Positions 1 to 9,641 are shown, counted from the first letter of the stretch. The stretch: 64,000 bases of DNA from JAJPKK01 sp963781195 (GCA_963781195.1 CAWAEZ010000014.1:124001-188000), one strand, 5' to 3'. Notes: a model not told the origin generated them from the sequence alone. Made by a program: numbers and translations.

Positions 1-970
1 GGACGGCGTCCGCGGGCGGCGAGGGCGGGCTGGCGGCCGGCGCGGCCGCGGCCGGCCCCGGTGCAGCCGCGCCGATCGCGGCGAGGGCAGTCCGGCAGCG
101 TGGCGACACCGACGCCTTGTTGCTTTCGAGGCATTGCAGCGCCTCAGGGCCTCCCGGTTGAACGCCGGAGCACCGGGAAATGAAATCGGAACGGCAGGCA
201 GCCCGGATCGCGCCGATCTGCTTTTGCGTCGGCCGCTTCGGTGCTGTCGCCGCAGCCGGCGGCGTCGCTGGAGCAATGCGGGGTGCGGGCGTTGCGACCG
301 GTTCGGGGCGCGGGAGTGCGGCTGCGGGCGGCGGTGACACGGCGGGCGCGGGAGCAGCGACCGGTGCCGGCGCTAGCGGTGCGGCGTTCGCAAGTCCGGT
401 GACCGTGCTCTTGCAGGCCGGTGACAGATCGGCGGCATTCGCCTTGAGACACGATACCAGTTCCGGATTGGTAGGTGCGATCCACGAGCAATGCGCGGTG
501 AAATCGCTCAGCGTGCAGACTTTGCTGATCGCGGCGAGTTGCTCCTGCGGCGTTTCCGCCGGCGCGGCGCCCGTTGCCGGGCCTGGCTCCGGCGCGCCAG
601 CCTTCACGGTCTCGCTCTTCGGCGTCTCCGGCTCCGGCGCCGTAGCCTGCGTCGGTTCGGCTGTCGCCGGTTCGTTCTTCGGCGGTTCGTTCTTCCGCGG
701 TTCGTTCTTGGGGTTCGGCGCGACGGCGCTCACCGCGACCCCGCAGGCCGGCGACAATTGCGGCGCGTGGCTCGCGAGACATTCGAGGGCCTCCCGGCCG
801 CCCGGCTGGACGCCGGCGCAGTGGGAGATGAAGTCGCTCCGGCACGCTCCGCGGATCGCCTGAACCTGCTGCGGAGACGGCTGCGCAAACCCGGGCGCCA
901 TCGCCATGACGGTCCATGCCGCCACGGCGGGCACCGCAATTCCGAGTACCGCGACGAGGCGAGACACCAT
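1..970 (-). CDS. Secreted cysteine-rich-repeat protein, 3' end beyond window
   Basis: Partial gene: the frame stays open from an ATG at 970 to the window edge (323 codons, no stop seen). A GGGGAAA sequence sits just upstream of the ATG. The N-terminus looks like a signal peptide (hydrophobic residues 5-29). Three repeats follow, each with four cysteines: C43/C51/C64/C76, C152/C161/C174/C186 and C259/C267/C280/C292. Repeats 1 and 3 share CRSDFIS and GVQPGG motifs and end in SPxC. Long Pro/Ala-rich linkers separate them, and the first linker contains tandem KNEP units. The spacing resembles the GLG1/Golgi-type cysteine-rich repeat (Pfam Cys_rich_FGFR), which also occurs in rhizobial periplasmic proteins. 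Function unknown; a disulfide-stabilised envelope role is inferred. Confidence 0.75.
   Translation of the reverse strand, partial: MVSRLVAVLGIAVPAVAAWTVMAMAPGFAQPSPQQVQAIRGACRSDFISHCAGVQPGGREALECLASHAPQLSPACGVAVSAVAPNPKNEPRKNEPPKNEPATAEPTQATAPEPETPKSETVKAGAPEPGPATGAAPAETPQEQLAAISKVCTLSDFTAHCSWIAPTNPELVSCLKANAADLSPACKSTVTGLANAAPLAPAPVAAPAPAVSPPPAAALPRPEPVATPAPRIAPATPPAAATAPKRPTQKQIGAIRAACRSDFISRCSGVQPGGPEALQCLESNKASVSPRCRTALAAIGAAAPGPAAAAPAASPPSPPADAV
669..713. repeat. Three 15-bp tandem units inside the Cys-rich gene
   Basis: Three consecutive copies of GGTTCGTTCTT plus four variable bases. On the minus strand they encode the repeated KNEP linker of the cysteine-rich protein. The unit is a multiple of three, so changes in copy number keep the frame. 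Confidence 0.8.
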
Positions 971-1257
971 GAATTTTCCCCGGGCCTGGGCCGCTTGAGC
1001 GCCAGCGGCTTCGATGCAAGCAGTGAACACAAGCACAGAGCACGGTTGCCGTCACGCTCGCCCGCGCGCGCCGACCGTTTCGCCGGGCGTGAGGGGATGA
1101 TAGAGGTTGCCTCCGCTGATCGATCCGAGGTTCTTCCTGCTCGCGGTCCCGGCAAGGCAAGATCATGGCGGTGCCCGTCATGGCATCGTCTCCGTTTTTT
1201 GTATGACTCGGGGACCTCCTGTCAGGGGGCAACGAGAAACCGCGCTATGAGCTCAAC

Positions 1258-1803
1258 ATGAATGCTAAGACGCAGTATCGCCGCCTCGTTAGTCCCCGCA
1301 TGGCCGGGGTCGGCCTCGTCGCGCTCGGCCTCGTCGTGCTCGCCTGCGCCCTGCTGGCTGCGCCGTCGAGCGGGCGAGCCCAATCGTTTCCGTTCGGGCA
1401 CGAGTTCATTCTCGACGCGTCGCCGATGCGGGGTTCGAAAAAGGTGCCGCTGCTCGACATCGAGGATGCCGGTTCGGCCGAGATCGAATTGTGGTGCAAT
1501 AGCGTCAAGGCGCAGCTCGTGGTGGCCGGGGACACCATCACCATCATCACCGGCGAGACCACGGCGCGCCAATGCCCGCCCGAGCGCTCCCGCGCCGACG
1601 AGGATCTCGTCACTGCGCTCGCCGGCATCACCAACTGGCGGATGGACGGTTCCTCCCTGGTGCTCACCGGCGGCCAGACGCTCCGAATTCCGCGCCCAGA
1701 CGAACTGAGGCTCCGCACGGACGCACGCCGCAAGCGGCGCGCGCGGGTCACCTGCCGGATAAAAAAAGAGCCGCCTCGCGGCGGCTCTTTCGCATCTCGC
1801 TGA
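1258..1803 (+). CDS. Secreted META/HslJ-like domain protein
   Basis: 181 codons. The N-terminus has a basic stretch and a hydrophobic segment (about residues 16-36) ending in a probable signal-peptidase site after GRAQ. The mature part resembles the META/HslJ fold: an early DIEDAGSAEIELWC strand, a CPPERSRADEDLVTAL helix, then GITNWRMDGSSLVLTGG, which matches the family's closing hairpin. The domain ends near residue 150. The last 20 or so residues are basic and are encoded across the groESL terminator hairpin, so they are unlikely to matter structurally. It is convergent with groEL, with 14 bp between the stop codons. Function unknown; META proteins are often envelope-stress lipoproteins, but no lipobox cysteine is seen here. 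Confidence 0.6.
   Translation: MNAKTQYRRLVSPRMAGVGLVALGLVVLACALLAAPSSGRAQSFPFGHEFILDASPMRGSKKVPLLDIEDAGSAEIELWCNSVKAQLVVAGDTITIITGETTARQCPPERSRADEDLVTALAGITNWRMDGSSLVLTGGQTLRIPRPDELRLRTDARRKRRARVTCRIKKEPPRGGSFASR
1761..1790 (-). terminator. Intrinsic terminator of groESL
   Basis: An 11-bp perfect stem (1765-1775 with 1780-1790, loop TCGC). On the minus strand it is followed by seven Ts (1761-1767). It lies 28 bp past the groEL stop and inside the 3' end of the convergent META-like gene. Confidence 0.9.
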
Positions 1804-1817
1804 CGGATGGTGCGGCG

Positions 1818-3473
<1,656 letters not shown>

Positions 3474-3556
3474 TCACTCCTGGGTATCTTGAAAACTTGA
3501 AAGATTGCGCCGCTCCGTGCCTCCGGGGCCGGGCGGTATAACCGTCGGGCCTTGCG

Positions 3557-3853
3557 TCAGGCGAGAACGCCCATGACGTCGGACTCCTTCATGATCAGGA
3601 GCTCCTCGCCATCGAGCACCACCTCGGTGCCGGACCACTTGCCGAACAGCACCTTGTCACCGGACTTGATATCGATCGGAATGAGCTTGCCGGCCTCGTC
3701 GCGGCCTCCGGGACCCACGGCCACGACCTCGCCCTGCTGCGGCTTCTCGCGCGCCGAGTCGGGGATGATGATCCCGCCCTTGGTCTTTGCTTCGGGATTG
3801 ATGCGTTTCACGACCACGCGGTCATGAAGAGGGCGGAACTTGGATTTTGCCAT
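3557..3853 (-). CDS. groS: Co-chaperonin GroES (10 kDa)
   Basis: 98 residues from the ATG at 3853. The frame extends further upstream, but the family alignment starts at MAKSKFRPLHDRVVV, and the upstream extension would enter the CIRCE region. The mobile-loop and roof segments are recognisable (NPEAKTKGGIIIPDSA, EVVAVGPGG). GroES caps the GroEL ring as a heptamer. It is first gene of the groESL operon. Confidence 0.97.
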   Translation of the reverse strand: MAKSKFRPLHDRVVVKRINPEAKTKGGIIIPDSAREKPQQGEVVAVGPGGRDEAGKLIPIDIKSGDKVLFGKWSGTEVVLDGEELLIMKESDVMGVLA

Positions 3854-3908
3854 GGAAGAGGATCCTCGTGGGCGCGCGTGGCGGTGTTGTTGCAATGGAG
3901 GTGGAGTG

Positions 3909-3935
3909 GTAGCACTCAAATGAGAGGAGTGCTAA
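3909..3935. promoter_or_regulatory. CIRCE operator (HrcA binding site) of groESL
   Basis: Inverted repeat GTAGCACTC, 9-bp spacer, GAGTGCTAA. This matches the CIRCE consensus TTAGCACTC-N9-GAGTGCTAA at 17 of 18 arm positions. It lies at the expected transcription start, just downstream of the -10 box, so HrcA bound here should block groESL transcription at normal temperature. Confidence 0.95.
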
Positions 3936-3944
3936 TCGAGCGCG

Positions 3945-3973
3945 GAAATATGGCCTGGGCGCCTGTCTGTCAA
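3945..3973 (-). promoter_or_regulatory. Housekeeping-type promoter of groESL
   Basis: On the minus strand a perfect -35 TTGACA (3968-3973), a 17-bp spacer, and a -10 TATTTC (3945-3950). The predicted start falls at the edge of CIRCE. The same stretch also contains CTTG with a CATATTT sequence 18 bp downstream, which weakly resembles an RpoH site, so dual control is possible. Confidence 0.8.
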
Positions 3974-4004
3974 GAACCAGAGCGCGGATCCAGCGCAAGA
4001 AACT

Positions 4005-4928
4005 CTATCGGCGCGGCATGAAACAGGTGTCGCGGCGCCCGAACCACCTGTAGCGGTTCGCGGCGACCCAGCCATAGAGCTGATCGGCCGCACGACGCGG
4101 CAACCGTCTCAGCAACCATGCGGCGATCTTCCAGCCGCCGCCGATGGTATCGAGCACCGCGGCGACCGCGGCGCTCTTCTGCAGGGATCGTCCGTGCTGC
4201 ACCACCAGAAAGCTCTCGGGATCGCCTGCGTCGAGTCCCGCTGCTGCGAGCGCGTCCGTCCCCTCGCGCGATTGCGCGGAGACGAAGCGGACACGATCAT
4301 CGACCCGTGGCACGATCCAGGCGACGGAACCGCTGCACAGATGGCACATGCCGTCGAACACGATCGTCGTGATCGCACGCTCCTCGACCACGGCCTGCGG
4401 CGCATCCAGATAGCCGAAATAGCCGTTGACCCGTCCGCAAAACCAGAAGCTGACCAGGGTGCTGAAGCTGTAGCGCCCGCGCCACTCCGACGCCCGCGCC
4501 GCCACGATCGGCCGCAGCATGCGCGGCAGCGGAATGCCCAGAAATCGCACCTGCACGACGTGGAGGGAAAATCCGCTGCGATCGGCCCGCACTTCGTAGA
4601 CGAAGGTCACGGGGAGACCGACCAGCCGTTCCGCTAGGTGCCGGCCTTCCTGGCGCATGACGGTGCGGAACCGGTCTGAGCCGAAATAGCGATCCCAGAA
4701 CTCGTGATCCCGTCCTTTGCCGAAGCGGATGTGCACCGGCGCCCGCCGCGCCGGGTGGGGCAACCCGGCCGCCGCGCCGATCATGCGGCTGATGGGATTG
4801 GCGCCACCCATCACGCGCGATATTCCGCGCACCTCGTGGGTACTCTCGATGCTGTGCATCCGCTGCACCGACAAGGGCATGTCGTCGAATGCGCTGCCCA
4901 GGATCTTGCGCAGCAAAATTTCGGTCAT
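4005..4928 (-). CDS. DUF4166 and DCC-type thiol-oxidoreductase fusion protein
   Basis: 307 residues from the ATG at 4928. This start overlaps the upstream gene's stop by 4 bp (ATGA), arguing for translational coupling. The N-terminal half (about 15-185) looks like DUF4166: HEVRGISRVMGG, HIRFGKGRDHEFWDRYFG and FRTVMRQEG. The C-terminal part (about 188-300) is a DCC domain with FDGMCHLCSGSV, giving a CxxC at C195/C198, the thioredoxin-like redox pair. The DUF4166 partner fits the preceding saccharopine-dehydrogenase-like gene, since the two domains often occur together. Substrate unknown. A lipid or carbonyl reduction role has been suggested by others for related gene pairs, but nothing here proves it. 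Confidence 0.8.
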   Translation of the reverse strand: MTEILLRKILGSAFDDMPLSVQRMHSIESTHEVRGISRVMGGANPISRMIGAAAGLPHPARRAPVHIRFGKGRDHEFWDRYFGSDRFRTVMRQEGRHLAERLVGLPVTFVYEVRADRSGFSLHVVQVRFLGIPLPRMLRPIVAARASEWRGRYSFSTLVSFWFCGRVNGYFGYLDAPQAVVEERAITTIVFDGMCHLCSGSVAWIVPRVDDRVRFVSAQSREGTDALAAAGLDAGDPESFLVVQHGRSLQKSAAVAAVLDTIGGGWKIAAWLLRRLPRRAADQLYGWVAANRYRWFGRRDTCFMPRR

Positions 4929-6085
4929 GCCGCGTCCCTCCACGTCCACGCGATGGGAAACGACGACAATTCGCGTTCGAACGCGGCAAGGGAGAACAGC
5001 CCCATGCACGGGTAGGCGCCGGGAGGCGGGGATACGCCGTTGAGCATCCGCTTGACCAGAAGCACGACGGGCGTGACCGGAATCTCGAGCCCGCTTCCAT
5101 CCCGGGCGGTGATCTCGAGCATCCGCGTCTTCGGGACACCCGCCTCGTCGCGTCCTTCGCACCGCATGAAAAAGCCGCTGTGAGAGCGTCCGAAGGGTTT
5201 CGCCGCCGCCATGAAAACCTGGGCGGAGCCGCTCAGGAAACTCCAGTCGATCCTCCATCCCCTGCGGACCCCCTCGCTCATCAGCGACAGCACCCGCGCC
5301 AGTCCGGGGACGTCGAGGCCGCTGCCGAAGCGCATGTGCCGCAGGGCCGGGTAGCGCGCGGGAAACAGATCGTGGTCGGGAATGTCGCAATCGACGATGA
5401 AGCGGCGACGGACCGGGCTGGGGAAATCATGAGCGCGCGGATGGCCGAAGCCGTAAACCGTTGTCGCCGCTCCATTCTGGAGAACCTCGTAGGGCCTTCC
5501 GCAATAGCTCAGGACCGCCAGCAGCGTGGCCGCCCCGAGACCCGTCTTCAGGCCCGCGCAAATGCCGTAGTCGATGGCCTGCAGCTCCAATCGTCCGGCC
5601 GCCGCATCGGCGACCGCGGAGGACAGCGCCGGGACCGTGCTCGCGCCGGTGATGAGCGGAATTCCCCGCTCCCGCGCCGCGCCTTCGAGCGACGCGAATT
5701 TGGCGACGAACTCCCGGCCGTCCGCCATGTCGATGTAGGGCACCGCCGCGTCGAGGCACGCTTCGGCGACCCTGTAGTCCTGCCCCTGAAAGGGGCCCGC
5801 CAGGTGAATGACGAGGTTCACCCGCCGGGCATGAAGCATGTCCGCCAAGTTCGATGTCTTCACGTCGCAGGGCACGAGCTCCGTCGCCGCACCCGGCCTT
5901 GAGGCGAGCAGGTCGGCGTTGGCGGCTGCGAGCTTCGTCCGGTCTCTTCCGCCGAGCAGAAGCTGCAGCCCGTCGAGCCGGATGAGCCGGCCGCACAGGC
6001 GTCTTCCGAATTGCCCGGAGGCGCCGAGCACCAGGATCCGGCAAGGCTGCTGGCCGCTGCTTTGACCAGCTTGCCGGCCGATCAC
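4925..6085 (-). CDS. Saccharopine dehydrogenase-like NAD(P)-binding reductase
   Basis: 386 residues with a GTG start at 6085, overlapping the preceding gene's stop by 4 bp (GTGA). The N-terminal Rossmann fold has ILVLGASGQFGRRL (GxSGxxG) near residue 20, then a LGGRD strand and a HLAGPFQGQ strand. These are typical of the Sacchrp_dh_NADP family, which reduces or oxidises substrates other than saccharopine in many bacteria. The C-terminal part (residues 200-380) is not the lysine-pathway type. It is the middle gene of a three-gene overlapped operon with a periplasmic binding protein upstream and a DUF4166-DCC protein downstream. Substrate not identifiable. Confidence 0.8.
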   Translation of the reverse strand: MIGRQAGQSSGQQPCRILVLGASGQFGRRLCGRLIRLDGLQLLLGGRDRTKLAAANADLLASRPGAATELVPCDVKTSNLADMLHARRVNLVIHLAGPFQGQDYRVAEACLDAAVPYIDMADGREFVAKFASLEGAARERGIPLITGASTVPALSSAVADAAAGRLELQAIDYGICAGLKTGLGAATLLAVLSYCGRPYEVLQNGAATTVYGFGHPRAHDFPSPVRRRFIVDCDIPDHDLFPARYPALRHMRFGSGLDVPGLARVLSLMSEGVRRGWRIDWSFLSGSAQVFMAAAKPFGRSHSGFFMRCEGRDEAGVPKTRMLEITARDGSGLEIPVTPVVLLVKRMLNGVSPPPGAYPCMGLFSLAAFERELSSFPIAWTWRDAA

Positions 6086-7077
6086 GGCCGTTCGACGCGC
6101 TTCATCGCCTCGTCGTAGTAATGCAGGTCGACGTAACGTTCCGGCGCCACCGCTTCGGTCTCGGCCTTACGCTCGATCTCCGCGCGAAGGGCCAGCATGT
6201 TGCGGAAACCCGCGACGTCGAACCGGGCGTCCGGCGTGAACCCCGACACCGGGTCGATCAGGAGGTCGTAGGTCCGCTCGGCGATGCCGCGGTCGAGCTT
6301 GAGCTTTTCGACCAGCAGGTCGACCGCCCCGGCGCGGTTCGCGGAGTCGCGGATCCACCGCAGCGACTCCACATAGCCGGCGAGATAGTTCGCGAGGTCG
6401 TCGCCATGGTCACGCGCCCACGGCCGCATCACGAAGGCGCCGGCGGCCTGGTAAGGTCCGAGCAGGTCGACGAGGCGGCCGAGGCTGGTGAGCCCCTTCG
6501 CCGCCGCTTCCACCGTGAACGGCAGGTTGAGGATGCCGCCCGCATTGGAGCTGTCCTCGATCATCGCCTTGTAGCGATAGACGACCGCGCCGACCTGCTT
6601 GACCGTGTAGTCGCGCCCTTCGGTGAGCCCGTTGCGCAGCAGCAGCTTTTTCGCCTGCAGCGCATAGGCGGTGTCGGGCGCGTCCACGACGATGGTCTTG
6701 CCCTTGAGGTCCGCGAAGGACGCGATCCCCGGCTGCACGAAGAACTCGTTCATGCCGCTGTCGCCGCCGGATACGATGACGACGTCGCGCTTGGCCACCT
6801 CGATCATCGCGACCGCGTTGTCGAGCGCCGCCTGAGCGATCTGGAAACGGCCGCTGGCGAGGCCGTCACGCTGGGCCTGGGAACTCTGGGTGTGCTCGAC
6901 CTCGACCGTCAGCCCATGCTTGGCGAAGAATCCCTTGGTGATGCCCACATAAACCGGCAAGGCCTTGGCATTGGGGAATGTATTGACGCGGACGGTGTCG
7001 GCCGCCGGCGCCGCCGCCGTCGCCAGCACCAGCGCGACCATCGCGCCGGCAGCGGCGGACCATGACACGATGGGCAT
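6082..7077 (-). CDS. ABC-type periplasmic substrate-binding protein (NMT1/SsuA-like)
   Basis: 331 residues from the ATG at 7077, which has GGAGGT five bases upstream. The signal peptide covers about residues 1-26 and ends in APAADT. Fold markers are NTFPNAKALPVYVG, ITKGFFAKHGL and the LKGKTIVVDAPDTAYAL lobe, typical of the NMT1/THI5/SsuA group that binds sulfonates, nitrate, pyrimidines or aromatic acids. No permease or ATPase gene is adjacent. It is co-transcribed with the reductase and DUF4166-DCC genes, an unusual setting for a transporter component. Ligand unknown. Confidence 0.8.
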   Translation of the reverse strand: MPIVSWSAAAGAMVALVLATAAAPAADTVRVNTFPNAKALPVYVGITKGFFAKHGLTVEVEHTQSSQAQRDGLASGRFQIAQAALDNAVAMIEVAKRDVVIVSGGDSGMNEFFVQPGIASFADLKGKTIVVDAPDTAYALQAKKLLLRNGLTEGRDYTVKQVGAVVYRYKAMIEDSSNAGGILNLPFTVEAAAKGLTSLGRLVDLLGPYQAAGAFVMRPWARDHGDDLANYLAGYVESLRWIRDSANRAGAVDLLVEKLKLDRGIAERTYDLLIDPVSGFTPDARFDVAGFRNMLALRAEIERKAETEAVAPERYVDLHYYDEAMKRVERP

Positions 7078-7104
7078 TTGACACCTCCGCATTTCCTGCC
7101 TTGA

Positions 7105-7116
7105 GTGCGGCCGCAC
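7105..7116. promoter_or_regulatory. 12-bp perfect palindrome in a divergent promoter region
   Basis: GTGCGGCCGCAC lies in the 82 bp between the divergent binding-protein operon and the GlcG/HbpS-like gene. It is a candidate operator for a dimeric regulator, but GC-rich DNA produces such palindromes by chance. Confidence 0.3.
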
Positions 7117-7159
7117 GCGACCGCGTCGTCACCTTAGCACCTGTCGGAGACCCACTGGA

Positions 7160-7645
7160 ATGCGCGCCATCAGCCTCGATGAGGCCGTGACCATCATCAA
7201 TGGCTGCTTCGCGGCGGCCAAGGACCGCAAGCTGCGGCCGCTCACCGCGGTCCTCCTCGATGCCGGAGGCCGGCTCAAGGCCGCCCTCAAGCAGGACGGC
7301 TGCGCGATGCTGCGGTTCGAGGTCGCCTACGGCAAGGCTTACGCCGCCCTGTCCATGGGGCGGCCATCGCGCATGGTGCTGCAGAAACAGCGCGAGAAGC
7401 CGGTGTTCATGGAAAACCTGATGGCGCTCGCCGACGGGCCGATGTTCCTCGAAGCCGGCGGCCAGCTCATCCGCGACCCTTCCGGCGAGGTGGTCGGCGC
7501 GATCGGCGTCACCGGCGACGCCGGCGAGATGGACGATGTCTGCGCCGTTGCCGGCATCCATGCCGGCGGCTACAAGACCTGCGGCGACTTCACCGATCCC
7601 GAGGTCATGGCGAGCGTCAACGTCAAGGCGGGTGCCGCCATCTGA
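7160..7645 (+). CDS. GlcG/HbpS family protein
   Basis: 161 residues from the ATG at 7160, with GGAG upstream. The sequence follows the GlcG/HbpS (PF03928) pattern: a first helix with LDEAVTIINGCFAAA, then AVLLDAGGRLKAALKQDGC, AYGKAYAALSMGRPSR and GGQLIRDPSGEVVGAIGVTGD. Family members include heme-binding HbpS and the glycolate-locus protein GlcG; many are small cytosolic or exported sensory proteins. No signal peptide is seen. It is divergent from the binding-protein/reductase operon and shares an 82-bp regulatory region with it. Confidence 0.8.
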   Translation: MRAISLDEAVTIINGCFAAAKDRKLRPLTAVLLDAGGRLKAALKQDGCAMLRFEVAYGKAYAALSMGRPSRMVLQKQREKPVFMENLMALADGPMFLEAGGQLIRDPSGEVVGAIGVTGDAGEMDDVCAVAGIHAGGYKTCGDFTDPEVMASVNVKAGAAI

Positions 7646-7754
7646 TTTCGGTCAAAGGTAGCATGGTGCGGGACGCGGCCGGTTCCAGGGAATTGGGACG
7701 GTCCCGTGACCTTGCGCTTGCCGCAAAGGCCACGCACAGTGCGACCGGGATCAA

Positions 7755-7774
7755 CGAGATTCAGGAGAATCTCG
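7755..7774. other. Perfect 8-bp stem-loop upstream of the lipoprotein gene
   Basis: CGAGATTC, loop AGGA, GAATCTCG. It lies 110 bp past the GlcG-like stop and 90 bp before the lipoprotein ATG. There is no T-run, so it is not a standard terminator. It could be an operator or an RNA structure in the leader. Confidence 0.35.
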
Positions 7775-7863
7775 ACGTTACCTCATATGCTAGCCCGCCA
7801 CGTCCGGCGGCGAACCGGTGTCGAATTCGCCTGGATATGTTGCGTGGTTGGGAGGAGACACCG

Positions 7864-8466
7864 ATGCTTCGCACGCGCCATCTGCTCACCGCGGCCCTCC
7901 TCGCGACGGCCGCGGCGACGCTCGCCGCCTGTTCCTCGACCAACAATCCGCTGAGCAGCCTCAATCCGTTCGGCAATGCGGCGCCGGAAGCTCCCACGAC
8001 GCCGTTGCCGCCGCCGAGCCTGCGCGCGGACGAGATCACCGGGCGGTGGGGCCTCGCGTCCTATCACCGCGACCAGGACCGCGTGCGGACCGAGGCTGCG
8101 GCGCGCGGACAATGCAACCAGCCCTACGTCATCGAGCGCTCGGCGTCGGGCGGCGTGGTCATGCTCGGGCACGATAATCCCGCTCGCGTCGACATGGCGA
8201 TCAAGGGCAGCTACGAGAACAAGACCTATATCGGCCCGGGGCCGACGCCGGCCGGTGCCGACGATCGCGAGGTGGTGTCGTTCGACGGCAAGGTGCTTCT
8301 CCTCAAATGGGTCGACCCGGAAGTCGCCGGGCGCTACGGCATCATGGTGCTGGTCCGCTGCGGCAGCGAGGCGGCGGCGCCTCCGGCCCGGACCGCGCGC
8401 GCCAAGCGACCCGCCGGTGCGCCGTCGGGCGCCGCACCCACGGCCGAGGTGCCCGCGCCGCAATGA
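7864..8466 (+). CDS. Outer-membrane-type lipoprotein, function unknown
   Basis: 200 residues from the ATG at 7864, preceded by GGGAGGAGA. The frame is open 200 bp further upstream, but this start has the good ribosome site and a classic lipoprotein signal (LLATAAATLAAC, lipobox LAAC). After a Pro-rich linker comes a compact domain (about residues 60-165) with ITGRWGLASYHRD and GYG/MVLVRCG strands, resembling small conserved rhizobial lipoproteins. The C-terminus is Ala/Pro-rich and basic. There is no catalytic motif. Confidence 0.7.
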   Translation: MLRTRHLLTAALLATAAATLAACSSTNNPLSSLNPFGNAAPEAPTTPLPPPSLRADEITGRWGLASYHRDQDRVRTEAAARGQCNQPYVIERSASGGVVMLGHDNPARVDMAIKGSYENKTYIGPGPTPAGADDREVVSFDGKVLLLKWVDPEVAGRYGIMVLVRCGSEAAAPPARTARAKRPAGAPSGAAPTAEVPAPQ

Positions 8467-8608
8467 GCCTGCGGTCGGTACCCCTGCGGCATTGATTCCA
8501 ACGATTCGCGCGTGGCGATGATGGTCGGCCGTTGACGCTTTTCGCGTTGCCGGCGCGGTTTCCGCGCGCGCGGCGAGCGGTCTCTTCGGCTACGGCCTGC
8601 GCGAAATG

Positions 8609-8636
8609 AAAAAGCCCCGGCCTTTCGGCCGGGGCT
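8609..8636 (-). terminator. Intrinsic terminator of the outer-membrane protein gene
   Basis: A 10-bp perfect GC stem (8613-8622 with 8627-8636, loop TTTC). On the minus strand it is followed by five Ts. It lies 25 bp past the stop of the beta-barrel gene. Confidence 0.9.
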
Positions 8637-8660
8637 CTGAACCACTGGAGAGAACAGTTC

Positions 8661-9434
8661 TCACCAGATGTTCGGCATGATGTGCCAGTTCAGGCCTGCC
8701 TTGAACTGGTTGATGTGGCTGTTGTCCTGGAGACCGGGGGAGACCCCGAGGCCGAGGATCGAGCCGTTGATCGCAACGTTGCGGTTGCCGAAGTCGAGGT
8801 AGTCGTATTCGGCCTTGATCGACCAGTTGTTCCACAGCGCATACTCGATGCCCGTGCCGACGGTCCAGCCGACCCGGTTGCTGTCGGTGCCGGTCCCGCT
8901 GAAGATCGGGAAGCCCACGATCGACAGGTTGTCCGTGTACTTGACGCTTTCGACGGCGGCGCCGGCCTTTCCGTAGAGCAGCCAGTTGTTGTGGGCGATA
9001 CCGACCGTCGCAGTGCCGGTTCCGGTCCAATTCACGCTGGTGCCGATCGAATTGGTCAGCAGGCCGGGCGCGAAGAACGGGCCGAAGCTGTTGGTGCTGG
9101 TGTTGTTCAGCTTGCCCCAGGTGACGTCGCCTTCCCAGCCCACCACCAGCTTGCCGAACTGGTAGCGCGAGCCGGCCTCGATGCCGCCGATGAACCCGCT
9201 CGAGTTGTTGGACTGCACGACGGGAAAGTTCACCAGGGTGCCGAGCACGCCGAGACCGGGAGCCGACAGATCGTCCGTGCCCCAAGCGCCGCCGACGACG
9301 CCGCCGAGGTAGATGCCGCTCCAGTCGTACACGGCGACCGGGGCTGCATAGGCCTTCACAGGCATGTCAGCCGCATGAGCGAAACCCGAAACCGCGACGA
9401 TCGCGGAGCCGGCCAGCAAAATCTTCTTCAACAT
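8661..9434 (-). CDS. Outer membrane beta-barrel protein (Omp25/Omp31-like)
   Basis: 257 residues with a clear signal peptide (KKILLAGSAIVAVSGFAHAA). The mature protein starts near ADMPVKAYAAP and runs into YDWSGIYLGGVVGGAWG, the hallmark of the rhizobial/Brucella Omp25-Omp31 porin-like family. Alternating strands with GGIEAGSRYQFGKLVVGWEG, NNWLLYGKAGAA and GTGIEYALWNNWSIKAEYDY make an eight-stranded barrel ending near the C-terminal HIMPNIW, although family members usually end in F. It has its own terminator and reads alone. Role: outer membrane structure or permeability. Confidence 0.9.
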   Translation of the reverse strand: MLKKILLAGSAIVAVSGFAHAADMPVKAYAAPVAVYDWSGIYLGGVVGGAWGTDDLSAPGLGVLGTLVNFPVVQSNNSSGFIGGIEAGSRYQFGKLVVGWEGDVTWGKLNNTSTNSFGPFFAPGLLTNSIGTSVNWTGTGTATVGIAHNNWLLYGKAGAAVESVKYTDNLSIVGFPIFSGTGTDSNRVGWTVGTGIEYALWNNWSIKAEYDYLDFGNRNVAINGSILGLGVSPGLQDNSHINQFKAGLNWHIMPNIW

Positions 9435-9641
9435 GTAAAACCCCTCTACCGCTTACTTCGCAGGCAACTTAACAAAAACAGGGCAGCAATTCTGTTGCGG
9501 GAGGGCAACAGCAAGGATTTCTTGAATTTCCGCGGGTTCGGGCATCGCCGCCGATTCACACTTGGTTAACCATTCGCAACCCGTTGGCGGAGCTATGATA
9601 GTATCGGTGGCAGAGGGCTCGTTGAGGAGACGGCGACTCAC

